NCBI GenBank assembly: GCA_002842285.1
Contig: PHCJ01000009.1
Location: 17,881 to 81,880, forward strand
DNA: 64,000 nucleotides
Source of the DNA: Betaproteobacteria bacterium HGW-Betaproteobacteria-22
GTDB lineage: Bacteria > Pseudomonadota > Gammaproteobacteria > Burkholderiales > Methylophilaceae
Direction: 5' to 3'
Under the pieces are notes generated by a model that was not told the DNA's origin, did no database searches, and saw only the letters and a program-made list of their open reading frames with translations. This document shows positions 46,182 to 55,665 of this stretch, piece by piece. The translations under genes were made by a program, and so were the position numbers. Each line of letters opens with the position of its first letter. Positions within the stretch are counted from its first letter, which is position 1.

Positions 46182-48221
46182 TTGACTCAACTTTCTGACA
46201 TCAAAGGCTTTACCAAGCCCCTAGCTGCCAATTTGGGCAAGCTTGGTATAAGTAATATTCAGGCACTGCTTTTACATTTGCCACTGCGTTATATTGATGA
46301 AACGCATATCACGGCTATTCGTGATTTGCGTATAAATGAGCCAGCGCAGGCGGAGGGTGAAGTCGTGCACGCAGAAGTCATCTATAAGCCACGCAAGGCA
46401 CTGGTCGCCAGACTGGAAGACGCCAGTGGCCAGCTCACATTACGTTTTCTACATTTCTATCCCAGCCAAATCGCCACCCTTAAAGTAGGGGCTAAATTGC
46501 GTGTGTATGGCGAGGTGCGGCACGGTTTTTTTGGATACGAGATGGTGCATCCAACCTTTAAGGCCGTAGGCGTTGCAACCGAGGTGCCTGAAACACTCAC
46601 GCCTGTTTACCCCACCGTGGCGGGGCTTGCTCAGTCGAGTATACGCAAGGCTATCCGTATTGCGATGAAGCAAGGCGATCTTACAGAAACTCTGCCTGCT
46701 GACGTGTATGCCGGTTTAAAGCTACCGGGTTTTGGCGAAAGTCTGCTGGCTTTGCATCATCCGTCACCAGAGGTAGATCTTTATGCTTTGGAACAAAAAA
46801 CCACTCCACACTGGCGCAGGCTGGCATTTGATGAATTGCTCGCGCAGCAGCTTTCCATGCGCAAACACTATGCAAGACGACGCAGTGTGAGTGCGCCGCA
46901 ATTTATGCCTTCCAGACAGTTGGTTTCGGCATTACTAAAAAACTTGCCGTTTGCATTGACTGCGGCGCAGCAAAAGGTGGCGCTGGAGATCGAGCGGGAT
47001 TTAACGCAGCCACACCCAATGCAGCGCCTTTTGCAAGGCGACGTTGGGAGCGGTAAAACCATCGTGGCTTGCATGGCGGCCTTGCAAAGTATTGAAAATC
47101 ACTGGCAGGCTGCGTTGATGGCACCTACCGAGATTCTGGCGGAACAGCATTACCGCAAGATGTTCACATGGCTGAACCCGCTGAATATTACAATCGCATG
47201 GCTGACAGGCAGCCAGAGCAAGAAAGAGCGTGAGTTTGCGCTGGCCGCCATTGCAGAAGGTCGCGCGCAGCTGGTGGTGGGTACGCATGCCTTGTTTCAG
47301 GAGGCAGTGCAATTCAAAAATCTGGGGCTGGCAATCATTGATGAGCAGCATCGCTTTGGCGTGCATCAACGCCTGGCCTTGCGGCAAAAAGGTCAGCCAG
47401 AACCGCACCAGCTGATGATGTCGGCTACACCAATTCCGCGTACTTTATCCATGAGTTATTATGCAGATTTAGACGTTTCAGTGATTGATGAACTGCCCCC
47501 TGGTCGCACACCTGTAGCCACCAAACTGGTTGCTGACATCCGCCGCGATGAAATTCTGCAGCGCGTGCGCGAGGCGTGTTTGCAGGGTAATCAGGCTTAT
47601 TGGGTGTGTCCGTTAATCGAGGAGTCCGAAGCGCTACAGTTGGCAACCGCGAACGACACTTATACGTTGCTGCAAGAGGAATTTCCTGAACTGAAGGTCG
47701 GGCTCGTGCATGGGCGCATGAAACCTGCTGAGAAACAGGCGGTGATGGCAGCGTTCAGCGCCGGTGACATTCAGCTTTTGGTCGCAACGACGGTCATCGA
47801 GGTTGGTGTAGACGTACCGAATGCCAGCCTGATGGTGATCGAGCATGCGGAGCGCATGGGGTTGTCACAGCTGCATCAGCTACGGGGGCGCGTGGGCCGT
47901 GGTGCCAATAAAAGCACCTGTATTTTGCTTTATCAGAATAAACTTTCTGAAACCGCGCGTGCGCGTCTGAAAGTGATTTATGAAAGCAATGACGGGTTTG
48001 CCATTGCCCAGGCGGATTTGCAGATAAGAGGCCCTGGCGAATTGCTGGGCGTTCGACAGAGTGGCGTGCCGATGCTGAAGATCGCCGACTTGGAACGTGA
48101 TGTGGATCTGCTGGAAACAGCCAAGTCGATGGCGGATCATGTATTACAGCATTACCCCAATAATGTGGAGCGACATTTGGACAGGTGGATGAGCAGTGCA
48201 GGGGAATACGTGAAAGTTTAG
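46182..48221 (+). CDS. recG: ATP-dependent DNA helicase RecG
   Basis: Remodels stalled replication forks and Holliday junctions. 679 residues with a TTG start supported by the alignment of MTQLSDIKGFTKPLAANLGKLG. Order: N-terminal wedge/OB domain (about 55-150), Walker A LLQGDVGSGKT, DEQH box AIIDEQHRFGV, MSATPIPRTLSM, VEVGVDVPNASLMVIEHAERMG and motif VI QLRGRVGRG. Length fits the family. It ends just before a weak hairpin shared with a convergent gene. Confidence 0.95.
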   Translation: MTQLSDIKGFTKPLAANLGKLGISNIQALLLHLPLRYIDETHITAIRDLRINEPAQAEGEVVHAEVIYKPRKALVARLEDASGQLTLRFLHFYPSQIATLKVGAKLRVYGEVRHGFFGYEMVHPTFKAVGVATEVPETLTPVYPTVAGLAQSSIRKAIRIAMKQGDLTETLPADVYAGLKLPGFGESLLALHHPSPEVDLYALEQKTTPHWRRLAFDELLAQQLSMRKHYARRRSVSAPQFMPSRQLVSALLKNLPFALTAAQQKVALEIERDLTQPHPMQRLLQGDVGSGKTIVACMAALQSIENHWQAALMAPTEILAEQHYRKMFTWLNPLNITIAWLTGSQSKKEREFALAAIAEGRAQLVVGTHALFQEAVQFKNLGLAIIDEQHRFGVHQRLALRQKGQPEPHQLMMSATPIPRTLSMSYYADLDVSVIDELPPGRTPVATKLVADIRRDEILQRVREACLQGNQAYWVCPLIEESEALQLATANDTYTLLQEEFPELKVGLVHGRMKPAEKQAVMAAFSAGDIQLLVATTVIEVGVDVPNASLMVIEHAERMGLSQLHQLRGRVGRGANKSTCILLYQNKLSETARARLKVIYESNDGFAIAQADLQIRGPGELLGVRQSGVPMLKIADLERDVDLLETAKSMADHVLQHYPNNVERHLDRWMSSAGEYVKV

Positions 48222-48230
48222 CATTCAGCT

Positions 48231-48251
48231 GAAAAGGGCGGTAACCTTTTC
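48231..48251. terminator. Weak hairpin between recG and a convergent gene
   Basis: GAAAAGG (48231-48237) and CCTTTTC (48245-48251) around a 7-nt loop. No long U-tract; possible bidirectional weak terminator. Confidence 0.4.
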
Positions 48252-48267
48252 AATATTGGGATAAAAC

Positions 48268-48999
48268 TCATCGAATCATCTGGAAATAGTGCGGATATAA
48301 CCTGTGTGAGTCTTTAGTCTCATAAGTCAGAAGCGTTATTCTTTTGCGGTTGATTTCAATTTCCTGTGGCGGTGGGGGTAGTTGACCAGAACGGATTTGG
48401 ATGCGCTGTTCTTTTTGACCGTGGCCAGTAATCAAGAAATGGTCTATTTTAAATGAGGTTGTTTTTGGGGAGTAATCCTTGAAATCAGACCCCATGTAGG
48501 TGATAGAAAAGTCTTTGAAAGGCAAGACAAGACCTTTTACTTTGGGAATGATTTTATTGAAATCAGGCATCAGCAACGCATCTATATCCTGGTATAGCGT
48601 TTCCTCTATTTCACTTTTGTCCGAATTAAATCCGGTAGAAGGCGTTTTGAATCCTTTTCCATAGATTTCAATTGTCTGGATTTTATTTTCACAATCAAAC
48701 TCAAGATCGATTGCTTCAGCATTTGGTCCGAAAGAAATCATCATGTCACCATCAGTTGGTATGGCTGAAATACGCGCTATAAAATTATTGATGGTGTTAC
48801 TGTCACTGATAGTAACGGTGTGTGTAATGCGATGGTCGGATATAGATTTGAATTTGTTTATGTTGAGCAATTTGCAATCAGTGTGTTCAAACCAGACATT
48901 TTTCACAGGATGATCCTTCGCAAGTGGAAAGGTAGACAATGCCATCAAAATGAGAGAAAAAAAGCCGGCTATTTTTCGATTACACATTGTGTTGGCCAT
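48268..48999 (-). CDS. Exported protein of unknown function
   Basis: 243 residues; not recognised. It has a signal peptide (RKIAGFFSLILMALSTFPLA) and then a mixed alpha/beta sequence with few standout motifs, e.g. DGDMMISFGPNAEAIDLEFDC and QIRSGQLPPPPQEIEINRKR. Only two Cys remain in the mature part (DC in HTDCKLL and DCEN), which could form a disulfide. A second ATG lies four codons in. It is AT-rich, flanked by the recG end and a 269-bp gene-poor spacer, and has no evident partner. It may be a lineage-specific gene. Confidence 0.65.
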   Translation of the reverse strand: MANTMCNRKIAGFFSLILMALSTFPLAKDHPVKNVWFEHTDCKLLNINKFKSISDHRITHTVTISDSNTINNFIARISAIPTDGDMMISFGPNAEAIDLEFDCENKIQTIEIYGKGFKTPSTGFNSDKSEIEETLYQDIDALLMPDFNKIIPKVKGLVLPFKDFSITYMGSDFKDYSPKTTSFKIDHFLITGHGQKEQRIQIRSGQLPPPPQEIEINRKRITLLTYETKDSHRLYPHYFQMIR

Positions 49000-49268
49000 T
49001 CAAGCTAAGTAGATATAAATAAAGGACAGAATGGTGATTCATTTCATTGGTACTTGTCACCAAACTGTATTTTCAAGCATTGCTACAATGGATTTATTTT
49101 AACGCCAGTACATTGCTTTTGTGCTGGCTAACTGTAAAGAATTGTTATGGAAATGGTGGTTGCCTTTGGTACGTATACATAATGCATGGTTTGCGCATTT
49201 ATCTGGTTTGATGTTGCATGGCGTTCGCCATATCGTGAAATGCTGAGTGCTGTGCGATAATTCCATAG

Positions 49269-49814
49269 GTGAAAATTCATAAAGTATCCTTACATTCGCG
49301 TGATCAGTGGCTAGAGTCGCCATTTTCAAGTTCCTTTTATCATTCGTGGCTGATAGAGAGGGGTTCGCTCACGGCCAGGCTTCAAAAACGCTATCGGGAT
49401 TTTTTGCTGCAGTCACTGGTTATTCGTTACGCTAAGCCTAGCAGGGAGGAAGTCAATATCCTGCGTATGAGAGCGGGTGATGTTGCATTGAACCGTGAAG
49501 TAGTGTTATATGGTAATGGTCAGCCCGTGGTGTTTGCGCATAGTGTGTTGCCTCGCAACAGCTTGCGTAGCGCGTGGCGTGGTTTGGGCAAGTTAGGGAA
49601 TAGGCCGCTGGGCGCAACATTGTTTGCAAACCACAAAGTCAAAAGAACGCCGTTGAGTTATAAAAAACTCTCTGCAAATCATGCCTTATATCGGCACGCG
49701 GCCAAACATCTGAAACATAAGCCGACCTATCTCTGGGCGCGTCGCTCTGTATTCAGTTTGAATTGCGCTAATATTATGGTTACTGAAGTCTTCTTGCCAA
49801 ATCTCGCGCCATGA
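49269..49814 (+). CDS. ubiC: Chorismate lyase (UbiC)
   Basis: Converts chorismate to 4-hydroxybenzoate and pyruvate, the first step of ubiquinone synthesis. 181 residues with a GTG start at 49269. UbiC features: GSLTARLQKRY, REVVLYGNGQPVVFAHSVLP and RPLGATLFANHKVKRTPL, with the C-terminal WARRSVF. The gene overlaps ubiA by 4 bp (ATGA), fixing the function. The 269-bp spacer before it contains an AT-rich region with no recognised element. Confidence 0.91.
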   Translation: MKIHKVSLHSRDQWLESPFSSSFYHSWLIERGSLTARLQKRYRDFLLQSLVIRYAKPSREEVNILRMRAGDVALNREVVLYGNGQPVVFAHSVLPRNSLRSAWRGLGKLGNRPLGATLFANHKVKRTPLSYKKLSANHALYRHAAKHLKHKPTYLWARRSVFSLNCANIMVTEVFLPNLAP

Positions 49815-50692
49815 ATTTTCAACAAATTGCTAAAAAAATAAATGCTTATGAACGTTTAATGCGTTTGGATAAGCCCATTGGGATTTTATTACTGCTTTGG
49901 CCGACATTGTGGGCGCTATTGATAGCAGGCAATGGCAAGCCGGATTGGATTGTTGTGCTGATATTCGTGACGGGCACTGTGTTAATGCGTAGTGCAGGCT
50001 GTGTGATGAATGACATTGCCGATAGTCAGTATGATGGCCTGGTAGAACGTACGCAGCACAGACCGCTACCGAACAACGAAGTGAGCAAAAAGGAAGCCTA
50101 TGTACTTGCGCTGATATTAAGCCTGGTGGCTTTCGGATTAGTGACTTTACTAAATTTCCTGACAGTAAAGTTATCGATAATCGCTTTATTTCTGGCAGCG
50201 ACTTATCCACTGACCAAGCGCTTTTTCGCGCTACCACAGGCTTATCTGGGCATTGCTTTTGGCTTTGGCATTCCCATGGCCTTTGCAGCGATTCATGACC
50301 ATGTCCCACCGGTTGCATGGCTAATGTTGTTGGCTAACGTGTTCTGGGCGATTGCTTACGATACAGCGTATGCTATGGTGGATCGTGAAGACGATGTAAA
50401 AATTGGCATACGTTCCTCAGCGATTACGTTTGGTCGATATGATGTGCTGGCCGTGATGGTTTGCTATGCGATGACCATAGGCCTGCTGGCCGTTGTGGGT
50501 TATCAATTACAAATGAGTTTGCTTTATTATTTCGGGCTATTTTTTGCTTCGGGTGTGGCTGCGTATCACTATAGTCTGATCAGATTGCGAGATAGGGTCG
50601 CTTGTTTTAAAGCATTTTTGAGTAACAACTGGCTGGGTGCCTCAGTATTTTTTGGGTTGTTAGCGCATTACTTGATGTCGTTGTATTTCTAA
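49811..50692 (+). CDS. ubiA: 4-hydroxybenzoate octaprenyltransferase UbiA
   Basis: Inner-membrane prenyltransferase that attaches the polyprenyl tail to 4-hydroxybenzoate. 293 residues, about eight to nine helices. The aspartate-rich motifs are VMNDIADSQYDGLVERTQHRPLP and AYDTAYAMVDREDDVKIG, which bind Mg2+-diphosphate. It overlaps ubiC by 4 bp. It ends 18 bp before the convergent FimV-like gene. Confidence 0.95.
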   Translation: MNFQQIAKKINAYERLMRLDKPIGILLLLWPTLWALLIAGNGKPDWIVVLIFVTGTVLMRSAGCVMNDIADSQYDGLVERTQHRPLPNNEVSKKEAYVLALILSLVAFGLVTLLNFLTVKLSIIALFLAATYPLTKRFFALPQAYLGIAFGFGIPMAFAAIHDHVPPVAWLMLLANVFWAIAYDTAYAMVDREDDVKIGIRSSAITFGRYDVLAVMVCYAMTIGLLAVVGYQLQMSLLYYFGLFFASGVAAYHYSLIRLRDRVACFKAFLSNNWLGASVFFGLLAHYLMSLYF

Positions 50693-50710
50693 AAATCCGG
50701 CGATTCCTGG

Positions 50711-52789
50711 CTATCCGTCTAATTTAGGTAAATCCCATTCAATAAGATTGCTTGATTTTTCTTTAGCAACTTGTGGCTTCTTCAGGGGCTCTGTGGGCAA
50801 CGCTTTATCTCCTGTTACAGGTGATGAAAAATCAATTTCTTCCGCATGATTGTCATTGTCCGCAGCGTTTTCCAAACTAGTGATACTGGGTAAGGATTCA
50901 TTGGTGTCGATGTCGATGTCGGCCTCTTTTTTCTCATCGTGATCAAAGTCCAAAAGCAAATCGACATCATAAGCAGGCACGGCCTGAAACGCGGCAATAT
51001 CTGTGTTCAGAGCAACTTTCTTCCTGATAGCCTCAGCTTGCTCTGCGTCATTGATGCTGGCTTGTTCCGCTAGGTTGGATTCTTTTTCATGCGCCTGGCT
51101 ACTAAAAGCGGCTTCGTTAAATGCGATATTATCCAGCGTTGGATTAGCTGACGCTGGCTGATAAAAGTCATATTGCTCAGGGGTTTGCTTGCTAGCAATT
51201 AGTTGAGCAACTTTCTTAAGCAGAAAGAGCTCATCAAATGTTGCCTGACTAAAGCCTTCCCTTGGCTGGGATGCTTGATTGTAAACAAGGTCATCAAGAA
51301 ACTCCACAGCATACTGCGAGCCCCAAACCCCCTCAAGCCTGGAAACAAGATGCGGGAAATCTTCAATGGATGAAGAGTCCTTGTTTGCAAACTCTGTAAA
51401 TTTCGGTAATTTGATGTTGAAGTATTGGTTGCACTCGATGGCGGTTTTTTCATACCCCTCTTCATCGTCCTCGGCGACTAATAACGCCAGTAACTTAAGC
51501 CATATTTTGGGTGATTCAGATGGAAAATCAACCAAATGGTTTTGTAGCAACTGGATGGCTAAAGCAGGTCGGCCGTGTTCGATAAATACCTCTGCATTTT
51601 CCAGGATGGATTCATGGCTATCCTCAACGGTATCAGAGAGTGACACGCCACTCGTCATGTGATTTGGATCATGAAAGCCCCGATACAGCACATCATCAAA
51701 GTAAGGATCAGAAAAAGGCGTATTGTCAGGATGGTGTTTTTCATCAGCGGATAGCGCGGGTGTTTCGTTCAAAGCATGCAGCTCTTCTTCTGCTTCAAAC
51801 CAGCTGTTCTCCTGCCGGTTTAATTTTCTGTTAACGATGACGCGTCTTATCCATTCTGCGCAGACGAGCGCAGCAGTGATGCCGATGAGAATGAGCAAAT
51901 AATTTAACCAAGAGAATTTCTGTTCATCCAGCAAGCGCTTGTTTTCCGCGTTTTCATGCATTAATTGGGCATTTCTACTTTGCAGGCCAATCAACTGTTT
52001 TTCTAAATGCGCGAGACGGTTGGCCATCACAGTCACTTCATCTAGAACCTCTTCATTTAAAGGACTTGCGGTGGGTGCTGCTCTATTTAAGTCAACTTCA
52101 GTTTCCAGACGCAGTGTCAAATGTGGTAGCTGGGTATCAACAAAATTTCCACTGGATATTTTCAGGTAAGGCCTACTGGTTTCTTTGGGCATTATGGCGG
52201 GTGTTGCCGGGCTGCCTGCGGCGTTTTCAAGCGGCAGGTTTGTTGTAGGCGCTTGCTTGCCAACATAAGCATCCATTAATTTCTGATCTATGGTGTCAGA
52301 GCGACTGCTTTTTTTTGGTCGCTTGGCTTTTATGGCAGGCTTGGGCGCGATTGCCTCCTGTGTCGCAAATTTTGCGGATGAAGGTGCAGTGTTGCCGATG
52401 GTGACAATACTTGCGACATCACTTTCCACTGTGGTTTTTTTTAATGGGGCAGGGTCGAGCAATAACACATATTCACGGTTGATTTGTGGCGTGCAGTGGT
52501 GAGTAACTTTAAGATTAATAATGGGATCATTGATGATATTTGTAGTGTTCACACTGAGCCAGTGTTCAGTGCCTTTGGCGTTTATAGTGGCGCTGATCTT
52601 TCTGAACACAGGAATCTCACTATTTTCAGTGACGGTAAAACAGGCGATGTCTGTCGATTTCTCAACATCAGTGAGGTGAATTGAGGCGGAAAACACCTCG
52701 CCCAAATATGACTTGAGCTTGGCATCGCCGAGGCCAAGTGCTAGGCTGGCATTGCTATATACAAAAAATAGTAGGATTAAATATCTCAA
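50711..52789 (-). CDS. FimV/HubP-like polar organiser protein
   Basis: 692 residues: signal peptide (MRYLILLFFVYSNASLALG), N-terminal FimV domain (LGDAKLKSYLGEVFSASIHL and later ENSEIPVFRKI), low-complexity periplasmic part with coiled coil (VMANRLAHLEKQLIGLQSRN), a membrane helix (WLNYLLILIGITAALVCAEWI), and an acidic cytoplasmic region ending in a TPR-like segment (ILENAEVFIEHGRPALAIQLLQNHL). Its end segment DFPHLVSRLEGVWGSQYAVEFL resembles that of the protein at 35053. FimV/HubP proteins recruit polar machinery such as type IV pili or chemosensory arrays. Start at 52789 chosen for the signal peptide. Confidence 0.82.
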   Translation of the reverse strand: MRYLILLFFVYSNASLALGLGDAKLKSYLGEVFSASIHLTDVEKSTDIACFTVTENSEIPVFRKISATINAKGTEHWLSVNTTNIINDPIINLKVTHHCTPQINREYVLLLDPAPLKKTTVESDVASIVTIGNTAPSSAKFATQEAIAPKPAIKAKRPKKSSRSDTIDQKLMDAYVGKQAPTTNLPLENAAGSPATPAIMPKETSRPYLKISSGNFVDTQLPHLTLRLETEVDLNRAAPTASPLNEEVLDEVTVMANRLAHLEKQLIGLQSRNAQLMHENAENKRLLDEQKFSWLNYLLILIGITAALVCAEWIRRVIVNRKLNRQENSWFEAEEELHALNETPALSADEKHHPDNTPFSDPYFDDVLYRGFHDPNHMTSGVSLSDTVEDSHESILENAEVFIEHGRPALAIQLLQNHLVDFPSESPKIWLKLLALLVAEDDEEGYEKTAIECNQYFNIKLPKFTEFANKDSSSIEDFPHLVSRLEGVWGSQYAVEFLDDLVYNQASQPREGFSQATFDELFLLKKVAQLIASKQTPEQYDFYQPASANPTLDNIAFNEAAFSSQAHEKESNLAEQASINDAEQAEAIRKKVALNTDIAAFQAVPAYDVDLLLDFDHDEKKEADIDIDTNESLPSITSLENAADNDNHAEEIDFSSPVTGDKALPTEPLKKPQVAKEKSSNLIEWDLPKLDG

Positions 52790-53068
52790 AATATGTTTTT
52801 TTTCAGTATGTTAAGACTACTTCGCTAATGTTGGGTTACAATAAGGCATTCTAACATCTTGAGTAATCAGTCGATATTTGTAACATTACTTCAAGTGAAT
52901 GAAAAGCACAATTTGTGCCATAGTACTCGCTTTTAAAGTCCTTAGTGTTATAGCATGCACGTAACAGGCACGCAGTTTGCTGTGGTTTCAATGTAAGCAC
53001 ATAACATAAATGTTCAGTAGTACGAAACAGCAATACAAGAGTAAGCGTGAATAAATATATAATTATAT

Positions 53069-53098
53069 TTGACAGGATGTATTGCTTTGGCATAAAAT
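53069..53098 (+). promoter_or_regulatory. Putative sigma70 promoter of rplM-rpsI
   Basis: TTGACA (53069-53074), 18 bp, TAAAAT (53093-53098), 61 bp before the rplM ATG. AT-rich DNA immediately upstream could act as an UP element. The rest of the 370-bp spacer after the fimV-like start shows nothing recognised. Confidence 0.65.
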
Positions 53099-53159
53099 CC
53101 GCCTCTTAATTTTTTTAGCTCATAAGTATTGGGCTTAATATCAAGGTATTAGTAAAGCG

Positions 53160-53588
53160 ATGAAAACTTTTTCAGCAAAATCACATGAAGTGAAGCGCGA
53201 CTGGTTTGTGGTTGATGCCACAGACCTCGTGCTAGGCCGTTTAGCTAGCGCAGTTGCACACCGTTTACGCGGCAAACATAAAACTATTTATACGCCTCAC
53301 GTTGATACAGGTGATTATATTGTCGTGATTAACGCCGACAAATTAAAAGTGACTGGCAATAAAGCAAATGACAAGCTTTACCACAGACACTCTGGTTATC
53401 CGGGTGGTATCACAACAACAACATTCTCTAAAATGCAGGACCGTTTTCCAGGCCGCGCTTTAGAGAAAGCAGTTAAAGGCATGTTGCCTAAAGGTCCTTT
53501 AGGTTACGCAATGATCAAAAAACTGAAGGTTTATGCTGGCAGTGAGCATGACCATGCGGCGCAACAACCGCAACCATTGACCATCTAA
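53160..53588 (+). CDS. rplM: 50S ribosomal protein L13
   Basis: Large-subunit ribosomal protein, 142 residues, with [28 protein letters not shown] and [15 protein letters not shown] HRHSGYPGG and GMLPKGPLG. It is co-transcribed with rpsI 9 bp downstream, a nearly universal pair. Confidence 0.97.
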   Translation: MKTFSAKSHEVKRDWFVVDATDLVLGRLASAVAHRLRGKHKTIYTPHVDTGDYIVVINADKLKVTGNKANDKLYHRHSGYPGGITTTTFSKMQDRFPGRALEKAVKGMLPKGPLGYAMIKKLKVYAGSEHDHAAQQPQPLTI

Positions 53589-53597
53589 GGATAAAAA

Positions 53598-53990
53598 ATG
53601 ATTGGTAAATATAATTACGGTACAGGCCGCCGCAAAAGCTCAGTAGCCCGTGTGTTCTTGAAAGCAGGCAAGGGCAATATCATTGTGAATGATAAACCTG
53701 TGGATGAGTACTTTTCACGCGTGACATCACGCATGATTCTGCGTCAGCCACTTGAGCTCACTAACAACACAGCAAGCTTTGATATCATGGTAAACGTAAT
53801 CGGCGGCGGTGAGTCTGGCCAAGCTGGTGCGGTACGTCATGGCATTACACGTGCGCTGATTGATTACGATGCAGCACTAAAGAGTGCATTGTCACATGCA
53901 GGCTTTGTGACACGTGATGCACGTGAAGTCGAGCGTAAAAAAGTTGGTTTGCGTAAAGCGCGCCGTCGCAAACAATTCTCTAAACGCTAA
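53598..53990 (+). CDS. rpsI: 30S ribosomal protein S9
   Basis: 130 residues with [37 protein letters not shown] and the basic tail ending SKR that reaches the P-site tRNA. Terminated by a strong hairpin 25 bp after the stop. Confidence 0.97.
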   Translation: MIGKYNYGTGRRKSSVARVFLKAGKGNIIVNDKPVDEYFSRVTSRMILRQPLELTNNTASFDIMVNVIGGGESGQAGAVRHGITRALIDYDAALKSALSHAGFVTRDAREVERKKVGLRKARRRKQFSKR

Positions 53991-54014
53991 TGTACTAACC
54001 TGCTGGTGTTTAAT

Positions 54015-54041
54015 AAAAAGGTCGCTTAGGCGACCTTTTTT
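54015..54041 (+). terminator. Intrinsic terminator of rplM-rpsI
   Basis: GGTCGC/GCGACC stem with TTAG loop, preceded by AAAAA and followed by TTTTTT. Same loop sequence as the pqqA terminator. Confidence 0.9.
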
Positions 54042-54042
54042 A

Positions 54043-54093
54043 TTGCATGAAAAACTTTATTGCATGAAAAACTTTATTGGATGAAAAACATAG
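54043..54093. repeat. Three tandem copies of a 17-bp unit before argC
   Basis: TTGCATGAAAAACTTTA occurs exactly twice (54043-54059, 54060-54076), then a diverged third copy starts TTGGATGAAAAACA. It lies between the rpsI terminator and argC, possibly within the argC promoter region. Confidence 0.88.
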
Positions 54094-54131
54094 TGCGCTT
54101 ATAATCACCTAATTAAATTATTTGAAAAAAA

Positions 54132-55184
54132 ATGGCTAGCAACAAAATTAAAGTAGGCATCGTCGGTGGCACAGGCTATACAGGTGTGGAGTTACTACGC
54201 CTGCTGGCTCTGCATCCGCACGTGGAGTTGATGGTGATTACCTCTAGGGGAGAGGCAGGGTTGCCCGTAGCCGATATGTTTCCTAGTTTGCGCGGTTATA
54301 TCGACTTGGCATTTTCTGATCCTGCTACCGCGGATTATAGTGCATGTGATGTCGTGTTCTTTGCAACACCCCATGGGGTCGCCATGAGTCAGGCACAGGC
54401 ATTGCTGGATGCCAATGTAAAGATCATTGATTTAGCGGCAGATTTTCGTTTGCAGGATACAGCAGTTTTTGAGCAGTGGTACAAAATGCCGCATAGCTGC
54501 CCACAGATTTTGAACGAGGCGGTTTACGGCCTGCCGGAGATTAATCGTGCGCAAATAAAATCGGCAAAGGTGGTTGGCAATCCCGGTTGCTATCCGACTA
54601 CAGTGTTACTCGGATTGGCGCCCCTGCTGGAACAAGGTCTGGTGAATCTGTCTGTGCCCATTATTGCGGACTCTAAGTCTGGTGTGTCCGGCGCAGGTAG
54701 AAAGGCCGAAGTGGCCACCTTGTTTGCAGAATCGAGTGACAGTTTAAAAGCCTATGGTGTATCTGGCCATAGGCACCATCCTGAAATACATGCCCAGCTT
54801 AGTAAGCTGGCAGGCGACAGTTTTCAGTTAATTTTTGTGCCACATCTCATTCCCATGATACGTGGTATGCTGTCCACACTCTATGTGAAGCTGTCTGATA
54901 AAGCTGCGTCCGTAGACATTCAGGCCTTATATGAGTCTCGGTATCAGGATGAGCGTTTTGTGGATGTGTTGCCAGCAGGAAAATTGCCGGAAACGCGTTC
55001 CGTGCGTGGGTCGAATATACTCAGACTTGCGCTGCAAAAGCAGGATGCTGCCGGTTATTTAACTGTGCTGGTGGTGCAGGACAACCTGGTTAAGGGAGCT
55101 GCGGGTCAGGCTGTGCAAAATATGAATATTATGTTTGGTATCGAAGAGCATTGCGGTCTGGCAATTGTGCCACTGTTACCCTAG
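54132..55184 (+). CDS. argC: N-acetyl-gamma-glutamyl-phosphate reductase
   Basis: Third step of arginine biosynthesis. 350 residues: NADP motif [17 protein letters not shown], catalytic C153 in [18 protein letters not shown], and GHRHHPEI. Standard length. It is followed 3 bp later by a small coiled-coil membrane protein and then bactofilin and erpA, a conserved betaproteobacterial order. Confidence 0.96.
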   Translation: MASNKIKVGIVGGTGYTGVELLRLLALHPHVELMVITSRGEAGLPVADMFPSLRGYIDLAFSDPATADYSACDVVFFATPHGVAMSQAQALLDANVKIIDLAADFRLQDTAVFEQWYKMPHSCPQILNEAVYGLPEINRAQIKSAKVVGNPGCYPTTVLLGLAPLLEQGLVNLSVPIIADSKSGVSGAGRKAEVATLFAESSDSLKAYGVSGHRHHPEIHAQLSKLAGDSFQLIFVPHLIPMIRGMLSTLYVKLSDKAASVDIQALYESRYQDERFVDVLPAGKLPETRSVRGSNILRLALQKQDAAGYLTVLVVQDNLVKGAAGQAVQNMNIMFGIEEHCGLAIVPLLP

Positions 55185-55187
55185 TCG

Positions 55188-55538
55188 ATGAAACCAGTAC
55201 GCCGAAGAATCCGTCGTCATTTTGGTCTTACTGCCAGGCAGGTTGCGGTGCGCTCGCAACGCCCATGGTATTTTCAGGTGGGTGTTATATTGTTTTTATT
55301 AGGGCTAGGTTATTCAGGTGCTTATCTGCAATTCTCAGGTGGCTATGAAAAGGTTGGCAAGCTGACACTTGAAAATCAAGCCATTAATACCAATCTTATT
55401 AAGCTGGAACGGCAATTACAAATTGAACAGGCAGCACAGGTGAACCTCAACAAAGAGCTGAAGGAGGTGCAGGATGAGAATATTCACCTAAAAGAAGATT
55501 TGGCTTTTTATAAAAATATGCTCGACAGTAAAAAATAA
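55188..55538 (+). CDS. Small membrane coiled-coil protein (probably DUF6776 family)
   Basis: 116 residues: a basic N-terminus (MKPVRRRIRRHFGL), one membrane helix (about 27-46, WYFQVGVILFLLGLGYSGAY), and a long coiled coil (ENQAINTNLIKLERQLQIEQ and later). Family name is from memory; function unknown. It is 3 bp after argC and upstream of bactofilin, hinting at a cell-envelope or cytoskeleton link. Confidence 0.75.
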   Translation: MKPVRRRIRRHFGLTARQVAVRSQRPWYFQVGVILFLLGLGYSGAYLQFSGGYEKVGKLTLENQAINTNLIKLERQLQIEQAAQVNLNKELKEVQDENIHLKEDLAFYKNMLDSKK

Positions 55539-55665
55539 AGGAAATTCGGAATAAATCGAGGTTGCGGTACCGCCAAACCCAGAAATTCACTCCTACAGGT
55601 ACTTAAATACCGTGTTTCCTCAAATTTTTGGTCATTGATAGCCAATCATTAAATAGGGAGTCAAT

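Noticed and set aside
49015..49268. Short open frames in the spacer before ubiC (e.g. 49099-49329 minus)
   Set aside because: The frame runs into ubiC antisense, has no ribosome-binding site or recognisable domain, and looks like chance in AT-rich DNA.
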